This document shows, piece after piece, positions 50,848 to 58,203 of a stretch of 64,000 nucleotides of DNA. The notes under the pieces are model-generated. The model saw only the letters and a program-made list of their open reading frames with translations, was not told where the DNA came from and searched no databases. This DNA is from 2-12-FULL-60-25 sp003576745 (GTDB lineage Bacteria; Patescibacteriota; Patescibacteriia; 2-12-FULL-60-25), in NCBI GenBank assembly GCA_030272835.1, contig SZOQ01000006.1, positions 1 to 64,000 on the forward strand, written 5' to 3'. The first letter of the stretch is position 1; the number at the start of each line of letters is the position of its first letter. Both the position numbers and the translations under genes were made by a program.

Positions 50848-51038
50848 TCAGGTTGAATGCCTGCCATTCACAATCGATCGTAGAGGCCTGAGGAGAGCTT
50901 CGAGCTTTTCGCAACCATGTGGAGGAATGGTTGCCGCATGGGTAATGGCCGGGGAGGATCCGTGAGGCGGGAAATCCGTTGAACGGCGGTTTCATTATGT
51001 ATGTATGCGCGAACGCACTCTTCGGGAGTGCGTTTTAT
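50848..51038 (+). ncRNA. Candidate small RNA with GGA-bearing hairpins (about 190 nt)
   Basis: Promoter and terminator bracket a segment without a convincing ORF. The terminator is AACGCACTC-TTCG-GGAGTGCG followed by TTTTAT (51012-51038). Inside, GCAACCAT-GTGGAGGA-ATGGTTGC is a perfect 8-bp stem presenting GGAGG in the loop; AGCTTCGAGCT and further GGA-containing segments (TGAGGAGAG, GGGGAGGAT) surround it. GGA-in-loop hairpins are the hallmark of CsrA-sponging RNAs, but no csrA is in the window and the count is low. It may instead be a leader for downstream genes. Confidence 0.45.
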
Positions 51039-51110
51039 CGTTCCGTGAGCGGCGACATTGCCGCGAACGGCGTGGAGAGGAAGGCCCCGTTTCTGTCCGA
51101 AAGGACGGAG

Positions 51111-51269
51111 ATGACAGGGTTGTTCCATGTTACGTACGAACGAGCCGGATCCGTCTGGTTCTCCCGTATGCGACTGGACTGGAGGGGAGCCCTCGCGGCG
51201 ATCCACTCCATCTCCACACCGTTCGCGGAAATCGATTGCCGGAAGCGGAATGGAGGGGGCAAGGTCTGA
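51111..51269 (+). CDS. Possible 52-residue protein
   Basis: MTGLFHVTYERAGSVWFSRM, then RLDWRGALAAIHSISTPFAE and a basic end. AGGA lies upstream at a short distance. The frame is open back to an ATG at 50997, but that start falls before the terminator hairpin. Composition is plausible for a small alpha/beta peptide; no family recognised. Low confidence. Confidence 0.3.
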   Translation: MTGLFHVTYERAGSVWFSRMRLDWRGALAAIHSISTPFAEIDCRKRNGGGKV

Positions 51270-51674
51270 TGGGATGCGGGACTATCTCGTCATCCGATCG
51301 GAAAAAACGCATGGACGCACGCGGCTCCGGCGCCTGCTGGACCCGATCCGTCTATGCCGCTTCGCTCGTGTCAGGCTATTGCCGAAGCATGAGCCGACTC
51401 CATTCCGTTTCGGGAAATCGTCCGTTAAATTGTCCCAAACAAACATATGCTCTTGGAAAAACCGAAAGTGCGGGCTATGGTTTCCTTGCGCGCCGGCGCG
51501 AATTCGAATCACGAGTTTACGCGGGCGAGGAAGAATGCCTCGCAGGCCACAGTTCTTGTGGCAATCGTATCTTCGACAATCCTTAGTTGAGCCTGACCTA
51601 CGAAGGATCTTGCTCGGAACTTCCAACCGGCCCATGTGGGCTTTTCCAGCCCTCACGGGCTCCCGGAGGAAAGA
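51270..51674 (+). other. Gap without a supported gene upstream of the 581-aa gene
   Basis: Open frames here are Arg/Ser-rich and look like chance reading of GC-rich DNA. Near the 3' end are two hairpins, GGCCCATGTGGGC followed by TTTT (about 51629-51645) and AGCCC-tcac-GGGCT immediately before the GGAGGAAAG ribosome site of the next gene. This suggests a structured 5' leader. No promoter with a good -35/-10 was found. Confidence 0.4.
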
Positions 51675-53420
51675 ATGAGAAAAGAGAACAAGCATCGGCC
51701 GCTCGAACGAACCTTCGAGCCCATGGACCGCATCCGGTCCGACCGGCAGGTGACGGGAATGGTTCTGCCGCTCATTGCAAACGGCGCGCTGGACTACAAA
51801 CCCGGCGAACTCATCGGTCATAAGCGCCTGGCGCTCGCAATGAATACGCGGCGACTCCCCGACCGTACCCTGGTGAACGACCAAGGGAAGAAAGGCGCCG
51901 TGGAGCTCCCGGATTTCGACACGCACCTCGTGTGCCATGTCGGAAGCTCCTGCGAGTTCTTCGAGCGCGCCTTCGAACGGGCGCTCGACGAGAACCCCGA
52001 CATCCAAAAGGCAGTGGCCGCGCTCGCGGCCGCAGAAGAGCCGTATCAGACGGCGCGCACCGCGCGAGAGGGCTTCTGGATGAAGGATCCGGAGTACCGC
52101 GAAATGCGGGATGCCGTGGCGGAAATCGAAAAAGATCTCCGCACGCTGAACGTGAAAACCAAGGAAGGGCGCGACCGGGAACGGGAGAAGAAGCGCCAGC
52201 TCCGCGAGCTCTTCGCGGCGCTCGACAACTGGAAGATCGCCTGGATGAAGGCGAATCCCGGCGAGCAGGACTTGGGCGCGCTCAAAAAGGCCGTGGACGA
52301 TGCCGGCAAAAAGCTCTGGTACGAACGCAAGAAGCGTTCCGAGCTCGCCTCGCGGCGGGCGGAACTCGTGAAAAGGCTCGCCAAGTACGGCGTGCCGAAC
52401 ACGGAAGAGCTGGACATCACCTACCATGTCGCCGGCAGCGGCGTGGTCGGACACGACCGCAACGTCAAGCTCTATGAGCTCGACGAGCGCGAGCACGCTT
52501 TTCCCACCGACATGCTCGGACAGCCGCTGTCTGCGGGCGAGGATCAGGAGGACGTCACCGTGAGCTTCCCGATCAGCCATATCTGGGAAGCCTTCCGGGA
52601 AGAAAACCGGAACAAGCTCTACAGGCCGGGCACGCACGGATACTTCGTGTATGCTCCCCAATTGCCGCGGCACGAGTGGGTTCCGGGCGCCGAAGCGAAA
52701 CCGGACACGGTGAAAAATCTTCTGCTCTACGGCAAGATCGGGAACATCCTGATCGGACGGGTACAAAAAACCCGCGACGGGAACAAGGAGCACGTCTACG
52801 GCTGGGCGCTCTTGCTCCGCAAGGAGCAAATCGTCGACATCGTCATTTCGCAGGATTTCTACCGGAACCGCTTCGCGGCCGTCCCGGCAGTTCTCCTCGA
52901 AGCGGTGACGCATGTGGTGCCCGCGTCGAGGACGATCGAGAAAATCGCCAAGTCCGTGGACTCGGACGCGGGACGCGCCATGCTCCCGCACGACATGGTC
53001 CGCAAGCTCTCGGAGAGCGTGCCGGACGAAGCCGAGCTCACCCTCACCCTGAAGGGCGGGGACATTCGGACGCTGCTCGGCAGCCTCACGCTTCCGAGTC
53101 TCGTCGAACAATTTGCGGCCATTTCGCACGACCCGTACGAAAAAATCCGCGAACAAGAACGAATGGACAAAAAGGCCGAACGAAAAGAGGCCAAAAAGGC
53201 GGGACGGAAAGAAGCCGTTGTCGCGTCCGTCGCGGCAAAGCCGGGAATTCCGAGCGACGATGCCGGCCCGGTAACGGTAGCAGCCGTTCCGCATCCGAGC
53301 ACGACGCCGCCCGCGGAGCCGGACAGCTCTGCGGAAGGCAGCTCATCCGGCGGCGAGGAAACGTCCCCGGACAAGGCGGAAGCCGCGTCCGCGGGAACGT
53401 CTACGCCCGCACTCAACTAG
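51675..53420 (+). CDS. 581-residue protein of unknown family
   Basis: A large soluble protein with clear ribosome site GGAGGAAAG 6 nt before ATG 51675. Residues about 115-240 are a long charged helical region (EIEKDLRTLNVKTKEGRDRE). Residues about 245-440 look like a mixed alpha/beta domain (DITYHVAGSGVVGHDRNVKL, VSFPISHIWEAFREENRNKL, LLYGKIGNILIGRVQKTRDG). The tail is basic (KKAERKEAKKAGRKE) then Pro/Ser/Glu-rich and disordered. No catalytic motif, signal or TM segment is recognised. Codons are markedly richer in G/C at third positions than neighbouring housekeeping genes, which may mean recent acquisition. Confidence 0.7.
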   Translation: MRKENKHRPLERTFEPMDRIRSDRQVTGMVLPLIANGALDYKPGELIGHKRLALAMNTRRLPDRTLVNDQGKKGAVELPDFDTHLVCHVGSSCEFFERAFERALDENPDIQKAVAALAAAEEPYQTARTAREGFWMKDPEYREMRDAVAEIEKDLRTLNVKTKEGRDREREKKRQLRELFAALDNWKIAWMKANPGEQDLGALKKAVDDAGKKLWYERKKRSELASRRAELVKRLAKYGVPNTEELDITYHVAGSGVVGHDRNVKLYELDEREHAFPTDMLGQPLSAGEDQEDVTVSFPISHIWEAFREENRNKLYRPGTHGYFVYAPQLPRHEWVPGAEAKPDTVKNLLLYGKIGNILIGRVQKTRDGNKEHVYGWALLLRKEQIVDIVISQDFYRNRFAAVPAVLLEAVTHVVPASRTIEKIAKSVDSDAGRAMLPHDMVRKLSESVPDEAELTLTLKGGDIRTLLGSLTLPSLVEQFAAISHDPYEKIREQERMDKKAERKEAKKAGRKEAVVASVAAKPGIPSDDAGPVTVAAVPHPSTTPPAEPDSSAEGSSSGGEETSPDKAEAASAGTSTPALN

Positions 53421-53813
53421 GGAGTCACTCCCCTGCGGTGAAGCACTCGCTTCACCGCAGACCACTCCGATGCTGTTCCGAACGAAAAGCATCGAAGCGG
53501 TCTCGAAAGAGATCCGAACATTCAATACCAACCCGACTCCTGAATTTCCTTTTGGCGATTCGGGGGTCGAAACGAACGGATGCCGCGCATCCTTTCGTTT
53601 CGGCTCCCGCAACCGGGAGCCAAGAGGAGAGAGAACAGAGGAGGAGGGAGGACGAAAGCGCACCCATGCTGGCGCTTTCACGACATATTCTCACGGATAT
53701 GTCGCTTCTCGGAGGAGGCGAGGGTCTTGACGACACTCGTCTCCCCGCCTCACTTGCGGCCGCGATGCCAATCGCGGACGAAAGCGAGGTGAAGAAAGGG
53801 ACAGGCCTCTTTC
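53421..53813 (+). other. Hairpin-rich gap with short uncertain ORFs
   Basis: Contains CTGCGGTGAAGC/GCTTCACCGCAG (53434-53461), CGAAACGAAcGGATG/CATCCtTTCGTTTCG (about 53567-53601), GGCTCCCG-caac-CGGGAGCC (53602-53621), GAAAGCG/CGCTTTC and ACATAT/ATATGT. Two short frames (53470-53730; from ATG near 53667 to 53899) are open but neither has good support. The chain of hairpins may be a terminator followed by the leader of the 53.8-kb gene. Confidence 0.45.
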
Positions 53814-54104
53814 ATGGACCTCTATCGAAAAAAATTCGATGCGCTGATTGCCTATGCCTGCGCCTACCGTCAGCGGACGTTAACGCTCATCGGCATTGAG
53901 TATCGGGAATGCGTCGCCATGACATGCGACGACCCGGAAACCGTGGTGCTACCCATGCCCCTGTTCGAACGCTACATTGCGGAACTGGATCGCCGGTTCC
54001 GCCTTGCCCGCTGTACAGGGACACATGACTGGATTGTCACTCCCGACGGGGAGCTCGGCGCCATCACGGAACTCCGCTTCTCCGTGCTCGAAACGCGCAA
54101 TTGA
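53814..54104 (+). CDS. 96-residue hypothetical protein
   Basis: MDLYRKKFDALIAYACAYRQ begins a helix; RTLTLIGIEYRECVAMTCDD is strand-rich; LPMPLFERYIAELDRRFRLA is a second helix; THDWIVTPDGELGAITELRF gives final strands. The regular alternation and hydrophobic periodicity argue for a real alpha/beta domain. An AGG lies 8 nt before the ATG. Family unrecognised. It is followed at once by a 14-bp terminator-like hairpin overlapping its last codon. Confidence 0.62.
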   Translation: MDLYRKKFDALIAYACAYRQRTLTLIGIEYRECVAMTCDDPETVVLPMPLFERYIAELDRRFRLARCTGTHDWIVTPDGELGAITELRFSVLETRN

Positions 54105-54140
54105 TCGCGGCCGCCAAGAACGGATTGCGGCCGCGATCAA
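54101..54140 (+). terminator. Perfect 14-bp hairpin
   Basis: TTGATCGCGGCCGC (54101-54114) and its exact complement (54127-54140), 12-nt loop; no T-run. It includes the stop codon of the preceding gene. Confidence 0.55.
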
Positions 54141-54147
54141 CATCTCA

Positions 54148-54176
54148 TTGACACCGTGTCTCGGGTTTCCTACGCT
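54148..54176 (+). promoter_or_regulatory. Promoter of the 72-aa membrane protein
   Basis: TTGACA (54148-54153), 17 nt, TACGCT (54171-54176). The leader is about 14 nt and contains GGAAGAG. Confidence 0.7.
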
Positions 54177-54196
54177 ATGCTCCCCGGAAGAGAAAC

Positions 54197-54415
54197 GTGA
54201 ACGCAGTCATTGAAGCTCTTCGCTCGCACATTTCGCATCTTGACATCCCTGCCATCTTGATTTTGAGCGCCGTCAGCGCCGTCGTGCTGCTCTCGAGGTA
54301 CCGACCCGAACGAAAAATCCGCACGAAACGGTCGTTACGCAGCACGGTTACGTTTGCAAATTTCGAGCGGCGCAAAAAGCTCAATGATCTTTTTTCCAAG
54401 CGCGTCCGCAAATGA
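54197..54415 (+). CDS. Small single-pass membrane protein (72 aa)
   Basis: GTG start. The sequence has an amphipathic N-terminus (MNAVIEALRSHISHLDIPAI), a TM helix at about 18-34 (IPAILILSAVSAVVLLS), then a strongly basic cytoplasmic tail (RYRPERKIRTKRSLRS). The positive-inside rule predicts N-out/C-in. GGAAG 7 nt upstream supports the start. Family unknown; its own promoter and position between hairpins make it a stand-alone unit. Confidence 0.62.
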   Translation: MNAVIEALRSHISHLDIPAILILSAVSAVVLLSRYRPERKIRTKRSLRSTVTFANFERRKKLNDLFSKRVRK

Positions 54416-54643
54416 CGCGCCCTCTCCCCGAATGCTTCCGAGAGCTTCCGAGGAGAGGATTATGCTCAAAAGGCTGCGGCGTGGCGTACGTTCCCAGGAT
54501 ATCTTCTTTGACGGCCCTCCCCGGTGAAAACCGGGGAATCTCTCTCCTCCCGTCGATAAAGACATCCGACTTTACGTGGCGTCCCGTTGCAGCCTTGTGC
54601 GCAGAATGACACATCCCCCAGAAACCCTGGGGGATGTGTGCGT
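54416..54643 (+). other. Structured segment with a 21-codon ORF
   Basis: ATG 54462 with a strong AGGAGAGG ribosome site opens MLKRLRRGVRSQDIFFDGPP, stopping at 54527. The stop overlaps CCCCGGT-GAAA-ACCGGGG, a 7-bp stem with a GNRA loop. A following TCTCTCCTCC is complementary to the ribosome site. A 13-bp stem ACACATCCCCCAG / CTGGGGGATGTGT (54609-54639) ends the region, lying between convergent genes. It could be a regulatory RNA or a small peptide gene. Confidence 0.35.
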
Positions 54644-55402
54644 TTAGAAAGGCGTCTTATTCGTGGTCGTAGCGCCTTCTGGAGGCGGCGCGAGGAGTTG
54701 CTCCAGTTCTTCGGAATCGGGAAGCGGACGATCAAAGACAACATGGCGCTCCAGGCGCGTCTCGCTGCCGCGCCGCCGTTTTGCGATGACGGTAATCACC
54801 GTGGTTCCGCGACGAATATCGAGCGCCGCGTGAAAAACCCCGTCTCCGTCTACCGGCGCGTCTTGGCCATTCACCGTGACGATTGCCTCGGGAATCGTGC
54901 GCCCGACCACCTGCACGCGCGCCGTATCAAGACGCGCTCCGTCGACAGGCGCGGAGACAACAAGCGGCGGCGGCGTATTCACGGCGCGAGCCTGCCACAG
55001 CACATAGGCGCCGAGAACGCCGGCGAGCGTAAGAACGCCGAGGAATGCCAAAAACTGGGGCCCGACAAAAAAATCCAGAGGCCGTACGCTGCGCTGGCGC
55101 GGAAGCAGGTCGCCAATGGTGCGCCGAGAGTTCAGGGCCGCAAGCTGATTGGCGTAGCGGGCCGTAAAATACGGACGATACCCGCCGAGATAATCGACAT
55201 ATGCAAGAAAATGCCTTTCGGCAAAAATAGGATCGTTGATATCCCGCAGACGATCTTCTTCGAACGCCTTCAGCAACGATCGTTGAATATGCGTTTCCGC
55301 AGACGCCTGTTCCAGACTAATCCCCCGGAGGTCGCGGAGGTCGCGCAAATCCGCACCGAAGGCCGTATTGCCATCGCCGACGCGTTTGTGCAGGAACGTC
55401 AT
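54644..55402 (-). CDS. rodZ: RodZ-like HTH transmembrane protein
   Basis: A 252-residue protein with an N-terminal HTH of the RodZ type (LRDLRDLRGISLEQASAETH, then IQRSLLKAFEEDRLRDI, FAERHFLAYVDYLG; residues about 15-80), a TM helix (about 113-134, FVGPQFLAFLGVLTLAGVLG), and an extracytoplasmic beta-domain with DTARVQVVGRTIPEAIVTVN resembling bacterial Ig-like/FecR-type folds. RodZ links the MreB cytoskeleton to cell-wall synthesis; mreB is not in the window. Its start overlaps the ftsK stop by 4 nt (ATGA), so it is the second gene after ftsK. Confidence 0.78.
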   Translation of the reverse strand: MTFLHKRVGDGNTAFGADLRDLRDLRGISLEQASAETHIQRSLLKAFEEDRLRDINDPIFAERHFLAYVDYLGGYRPYFTARYANQLAALNSRRTIGDLLPRQRSVRPLDFFVGPQFLAFLGVLTLAGVLGAYVLWQARAVNTPPPLVVSAPVDGARLDTARVQVVGRTIPEAIVTVNGQDAPVDGDGVFHAALDIRRGTTVITVIAKRRRGSETRLERHVVFDRPLPDSEELEQLLAPPPEGATTTNKTPF

Positions 55403-57759
55403 ACTCTTCGTTCATCCTCCTCGTTCTCTTCATCGTCCCCATCATCGGCATCGGACGTATCTCGAGCCATATCTTCCTCGCCTGAAAGAGTCTCGTCAGA
55501 CATATCCCCGTCTTCATCGCCTTCATCGTCCTCTCCTGCGGAGGATGACATGTCGTCCGATCCTTCATCGTCCGAAAATACTTCCTCCGTTTGCGATGAA
55601 AAATCGGCTTTCAGAATGTCTCTCGGTTTGGCGCCGTCAGCCGGACCGATGTATCCGGACTGCTCCAGCAAATCCAGAATGCGCGCCGCACGCGCATATC
55701 CGACTTTGAGCCGCCGCTGAAGGAGCGAGGCGGATGCTTTTCCGGCGCGTACGATTTCTTCCATGGCGCTCTCCAGGAGCGGATCCGCATCGCCATCGTC
55801 GGATGAGCCGCTTCCCAAAACCAATGCGCCGCGTTTTCGTTCGATGACTTCTGCGTCATAATCCGCAGGGCCGTATTTGGACTTGAGAAACTCCACCACA
55901 CGGCGCACTTCATCATCGCCTACGAATGCCCCCTGCACGCGCTTGGGCGCCGACATCTCCGCCGTCTGATAAAGCATATCGCCGCGTCCGAGCAGTTTTT
56001 CCGCCCCGACCTGATCGAGAATTGTCCGTGAATCCGTGGAAGAGGCGACGGAAAATGCCATGCGCGCGGGCACATTCGCTTTGATGAGTCCCGTGAGCAC
56101 GTCCACGGAAGGGCGCTGGGTCGCGAGCACGAGATGGACGCCCACCGCGCGAGCCATTTGCGCCAGACGGACGATGGGTCCTTCCACCTCCGCGCCGGAG
56201 GTAACCATAAGGTCGGCGAGCTCGTCGATGATGAATACGAGATACGGTAATTTGTCTTTGGAGCGCTGATTGTACGACGCGAGATCGCGGGCGCCGAAGG
56301 AGGAAAGAATATCGAAGCGCCGGTCCATTTCGCGAAGCGTCCATTTGAGCGCATTCACCGTGTCCTCCACCTTCGTAATCACAGGCGTAATGAGATGGGG
56401 AATGCCGTTATACACGGGGAACTCCACACGCTTTGGATCCACAAGAATGAACTTCAGATCATCGGGTCCGTGATTGTACAGCAGGGACATGATGAGAATG
56501 TTCATGCAAACGGATTTGCCGGAACCGGTTGCCCCCGCCACGAGCATGTGCGGCATTTTGGCGAGATCGGCCACGCAGGGCGTGCCGGACACGTCCTTGC
56601 CGAGACTGAATGGAATGGACATTTTCCGCTGTTTGTCCTGATACGCAGCCGATTCCAGCATTTCCCGGAGACCGACCATAGCCACGCTCTTATTCGGCAC
56701 CTCAATGCCTACAAGAGACTTACCCGGAATGGGCGCTTCGATACGTATGGGGTGTGCCGCCAGTGCGAGCGCGAGATCATTATGCAAGGCGGTGATGCGC
56801 GTGAGCTTAACTCCCTCGGCTGGCTTAAACGTGAACTGCGTGACGGTGGGCCCCACGGCCACATCCCCCATTTCCACCTTAATGCCGAACTGAGCCAGCG
56901 TTTTCCGAATGACTTCCTTATTATGCTCGAGGTCGCCCGATGTCGGACGGTCATCGCGCTTCGTGAGCAGATCAAGGGGCACCTCGATCATGGCGCGGCG
57001 GCGCTTGGGCTTTGTTTTCTTCGGAACAACGGATGTCCTTCGCGTTCCATCTGGTGCGGATTCGTTTTCTTCAATTTCGTCTTCTTCTTCCTCTTCTTCA
57101 GCTTCTTCATCCGGAACTTCTTCTTCCCCATCCTCCCCCGTTTCTTCCTCATATGTATCGGGAGAGGCGGATTTCTTCCGAAAGAGCCAGACAAAAGGCC
57201 GGGCAAGGAGCTTTAGCAGCCACACGCATCCACGCCAAACAGCCGTAAAAACATCGATGATGGCCTGCAACGACGTATTGAAGATGAGCAGGAGCGATGT
57301 GACGAATATCGCCAGGAACAGGGTAATCGTCCCCGCGAACCCCAGCAGGGTCAATGCAGGCTCGGCAAGAAGCTGACCGAGTTTTCCTGCAGCCCCACGG
57401 AGCGCGGCATCATCCAGCACGGTAACCGAGGGAAAACTGACAGCATGCATAAACCCGTTCAGCCCCACAAAAAACAACGCGAATCCCACAAAATTCGAGG
57501 CATTCATGGGCAATTTTTCGGGATCGATGAGGTGATAGCCCCAAGCGATCAAAAAAAACGGCACGAACAATTTATCCCAACCGAAAACCTGTGAAACGCC
57601 CGCATCCACGGCATTTCCGATGCTCCCGGCAAGGCCAAAAATAGACAGGAGAATAAGAAAGGCGCACAAAAACAAAAAAACCGTGAATATCCCCCTTCTG
57701 GTTTCGGGATCCAGAGAAAAATCGAGCTTTCGGAAACGCCTTCGTCGTCTGCGAGCCAT
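55399..57759 (-). CDS. ftsK: DNA translocase FtsK/SpoIIIE
   Basis: ATP-driven DNA pump for chromosome segregation at division. The 786-residue protein has four N-terminal TM helices (about 25-170), an acidic linker (EETGEDGEEEVPDEEAEEEE), the alpha domain, Walker A VAGATGSGKSVCMN (about 403-416), Walker B YLVFIIDELADLM (about 505-517), ATQRPSVDVLTGLIKANVP, and the winged-helix gamma domain (SASLLQRRLKVGYARAARIL) that reads orienting DNA motifs. An extra Asp/Glu-rich tail of about 80 residues follows gamma, which is unusual. An AT-rich -10-like TAATCT lies 6 nt before the ATG. Confidence 0.96.
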   Translation of the reverse strand: MARRRRRRFRKLDFSLDPETRRGIFTVFLFLCAFLILLSIFGLAGSIGNAVDAGVSQVFGWDKLFVPFFLIAWGYHLIDPEKLPMNASNFVGFALFFVGLNGFMHAVSFPSVTVLDDAALRGAAGKLGQLLAEPALTLLGFAGTITLFLAIFVTSLLLIFNTSLQAIIDVFTAVWRGCVWLLKLLARPFVWLFRKKSASPDTYEEETGEDGEEEVPDEEAEEEEEEDEIEENESAPDGTRRTSVVPKKTKPKRRRAMIEVPLDLLTKRDDRPTSGDLEHNKEVIRKTLAQFGIKVEMGDVAVGPTVTQFTFKPAEGVKLTRITALHNDLALALAAHPIRIEAPIPGKSLVGIEVPNKSVAMVGLREMLESAAYQDKQRKMSIPFSLGKDVSGTPCVADLAKMPHMLVAGATGSGKSVCMNILIMSLLYNHGPDDLKFILVDPKRVEFPVYNGIPHLITPVITKVEDTVNALKWTLREMDRRFDILSSFGARDLASYNQRSKDKLPYLVFIIDELADLMVTSGAEVEGPIVRLAQMARAVGVHLVLATQRPSVDVLTGLIKANVPARMAFSVASSTDSRTILDQVGAEKLLGRGDMLYQTAEMSAPKRVQGAFVGDDEVRRVVEFLKSKYGPADYDAEVIERKRGALVLGSGSSDDGDADPLLESAMEEIVRAGKASASLLQRRLKVGYARAARILDLLEQSGYIGPADGAKPRDILKADFSSQTEEVFSDDEGSDDMSSSAGEDDEGDEDGDMSDETLSGEEDMARDTSDADDGDDEENEEDERRV

Positions 57760-57792
57760 GCGGATAGATTAGGTGAGTTTCAAGGTATTTGC

Positions 57793-57798
57793 TAGAGT
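57793..57798 (+). promoter_or_regulatory. Possible -10 of the HIT gene
   Basis: TAGAGT, 9 nt before the ATG; no convincing -35. Confidence 0.35.
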
Positions 57799-57807
57799 GG
57801 GGACGCT

Positions 57808-58203
57808 ATGCCATCCATCTTTACCCGCATTATAAATGGTGAGATTCCTTGTCACAAAATCTGGGAGGATGAACGCGTCTTCGCGTTTCTCGATATCAGA
57901 CCCATTCAGCCGGGCATGACGCTTGTGGTTCCGAAACAGGAAATCGACAATGCCTTCCATATGAACGACGAGGATTTTTGCGCGCTTCTCCTTGCAACCA
58001 AGAAGCTTATCGAACCCATACGCGAGGCTGCGGGAAGCGTGCGGGTCGGACTTGTCATCGAAGGCTTGGAGGTACCGCATGCCCACATCAAACTCATCCC
58101 GATCAATGGACCCGGGGATTTGGATTCCGCGAATGCGCGCGAAGCGACGCACGAGGAGCTCGCCGCCATGGCCCAAGCTATCCGGGCGCGAATATCAGGA
58201 TAA
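57808..58203 (+). CDS. HIT-family nucleotide hydrolase/transferase with variant triad
   Basis: Histidine-triad protein of 131 residues: FTRIINGEIPCHKIWEDERV, FAFLDIRPIQPGMTLVVPKQ, then EVPHAHIKLIPI. The canonical triad is H-x-H-x-H; here it is His91, His93 and Lys95. In HIT enzymes the middle His of the triad is the nucleophile and is kept here, so activity on AMP-type conjugates is possible but altered. It converges on recA and overlaps its stop by 9 nt, which may cause antisense interference. Confidence 0.88.
   Translation: MPSIFTRIINGEIPCHKIWEDERVFAFLDIRPIQPGMTLVVPKQEIDNAFHMNDEDFCALLLATKKLIEPIREAAGSVRVGLVIEGLEVPHAHIKLIPINGPGDLDSANAREATHEELAAMAQAIRARISG

Noticed and set aside
51282..53294. 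670-codon minus-strand ORF opposite the 581-aa gene
   Set aside because: It mirrors the plus-strand gene, is rich in Arg/His/Phe, and has no ribosome site; it is a GC-rich shadow of the real gene.
52676..53899. 407-codon plus-strand ORF overlapping the 581-aa gene
   Set aside because: Arg/Gly-rich alternative frame inside a well-supported gene.
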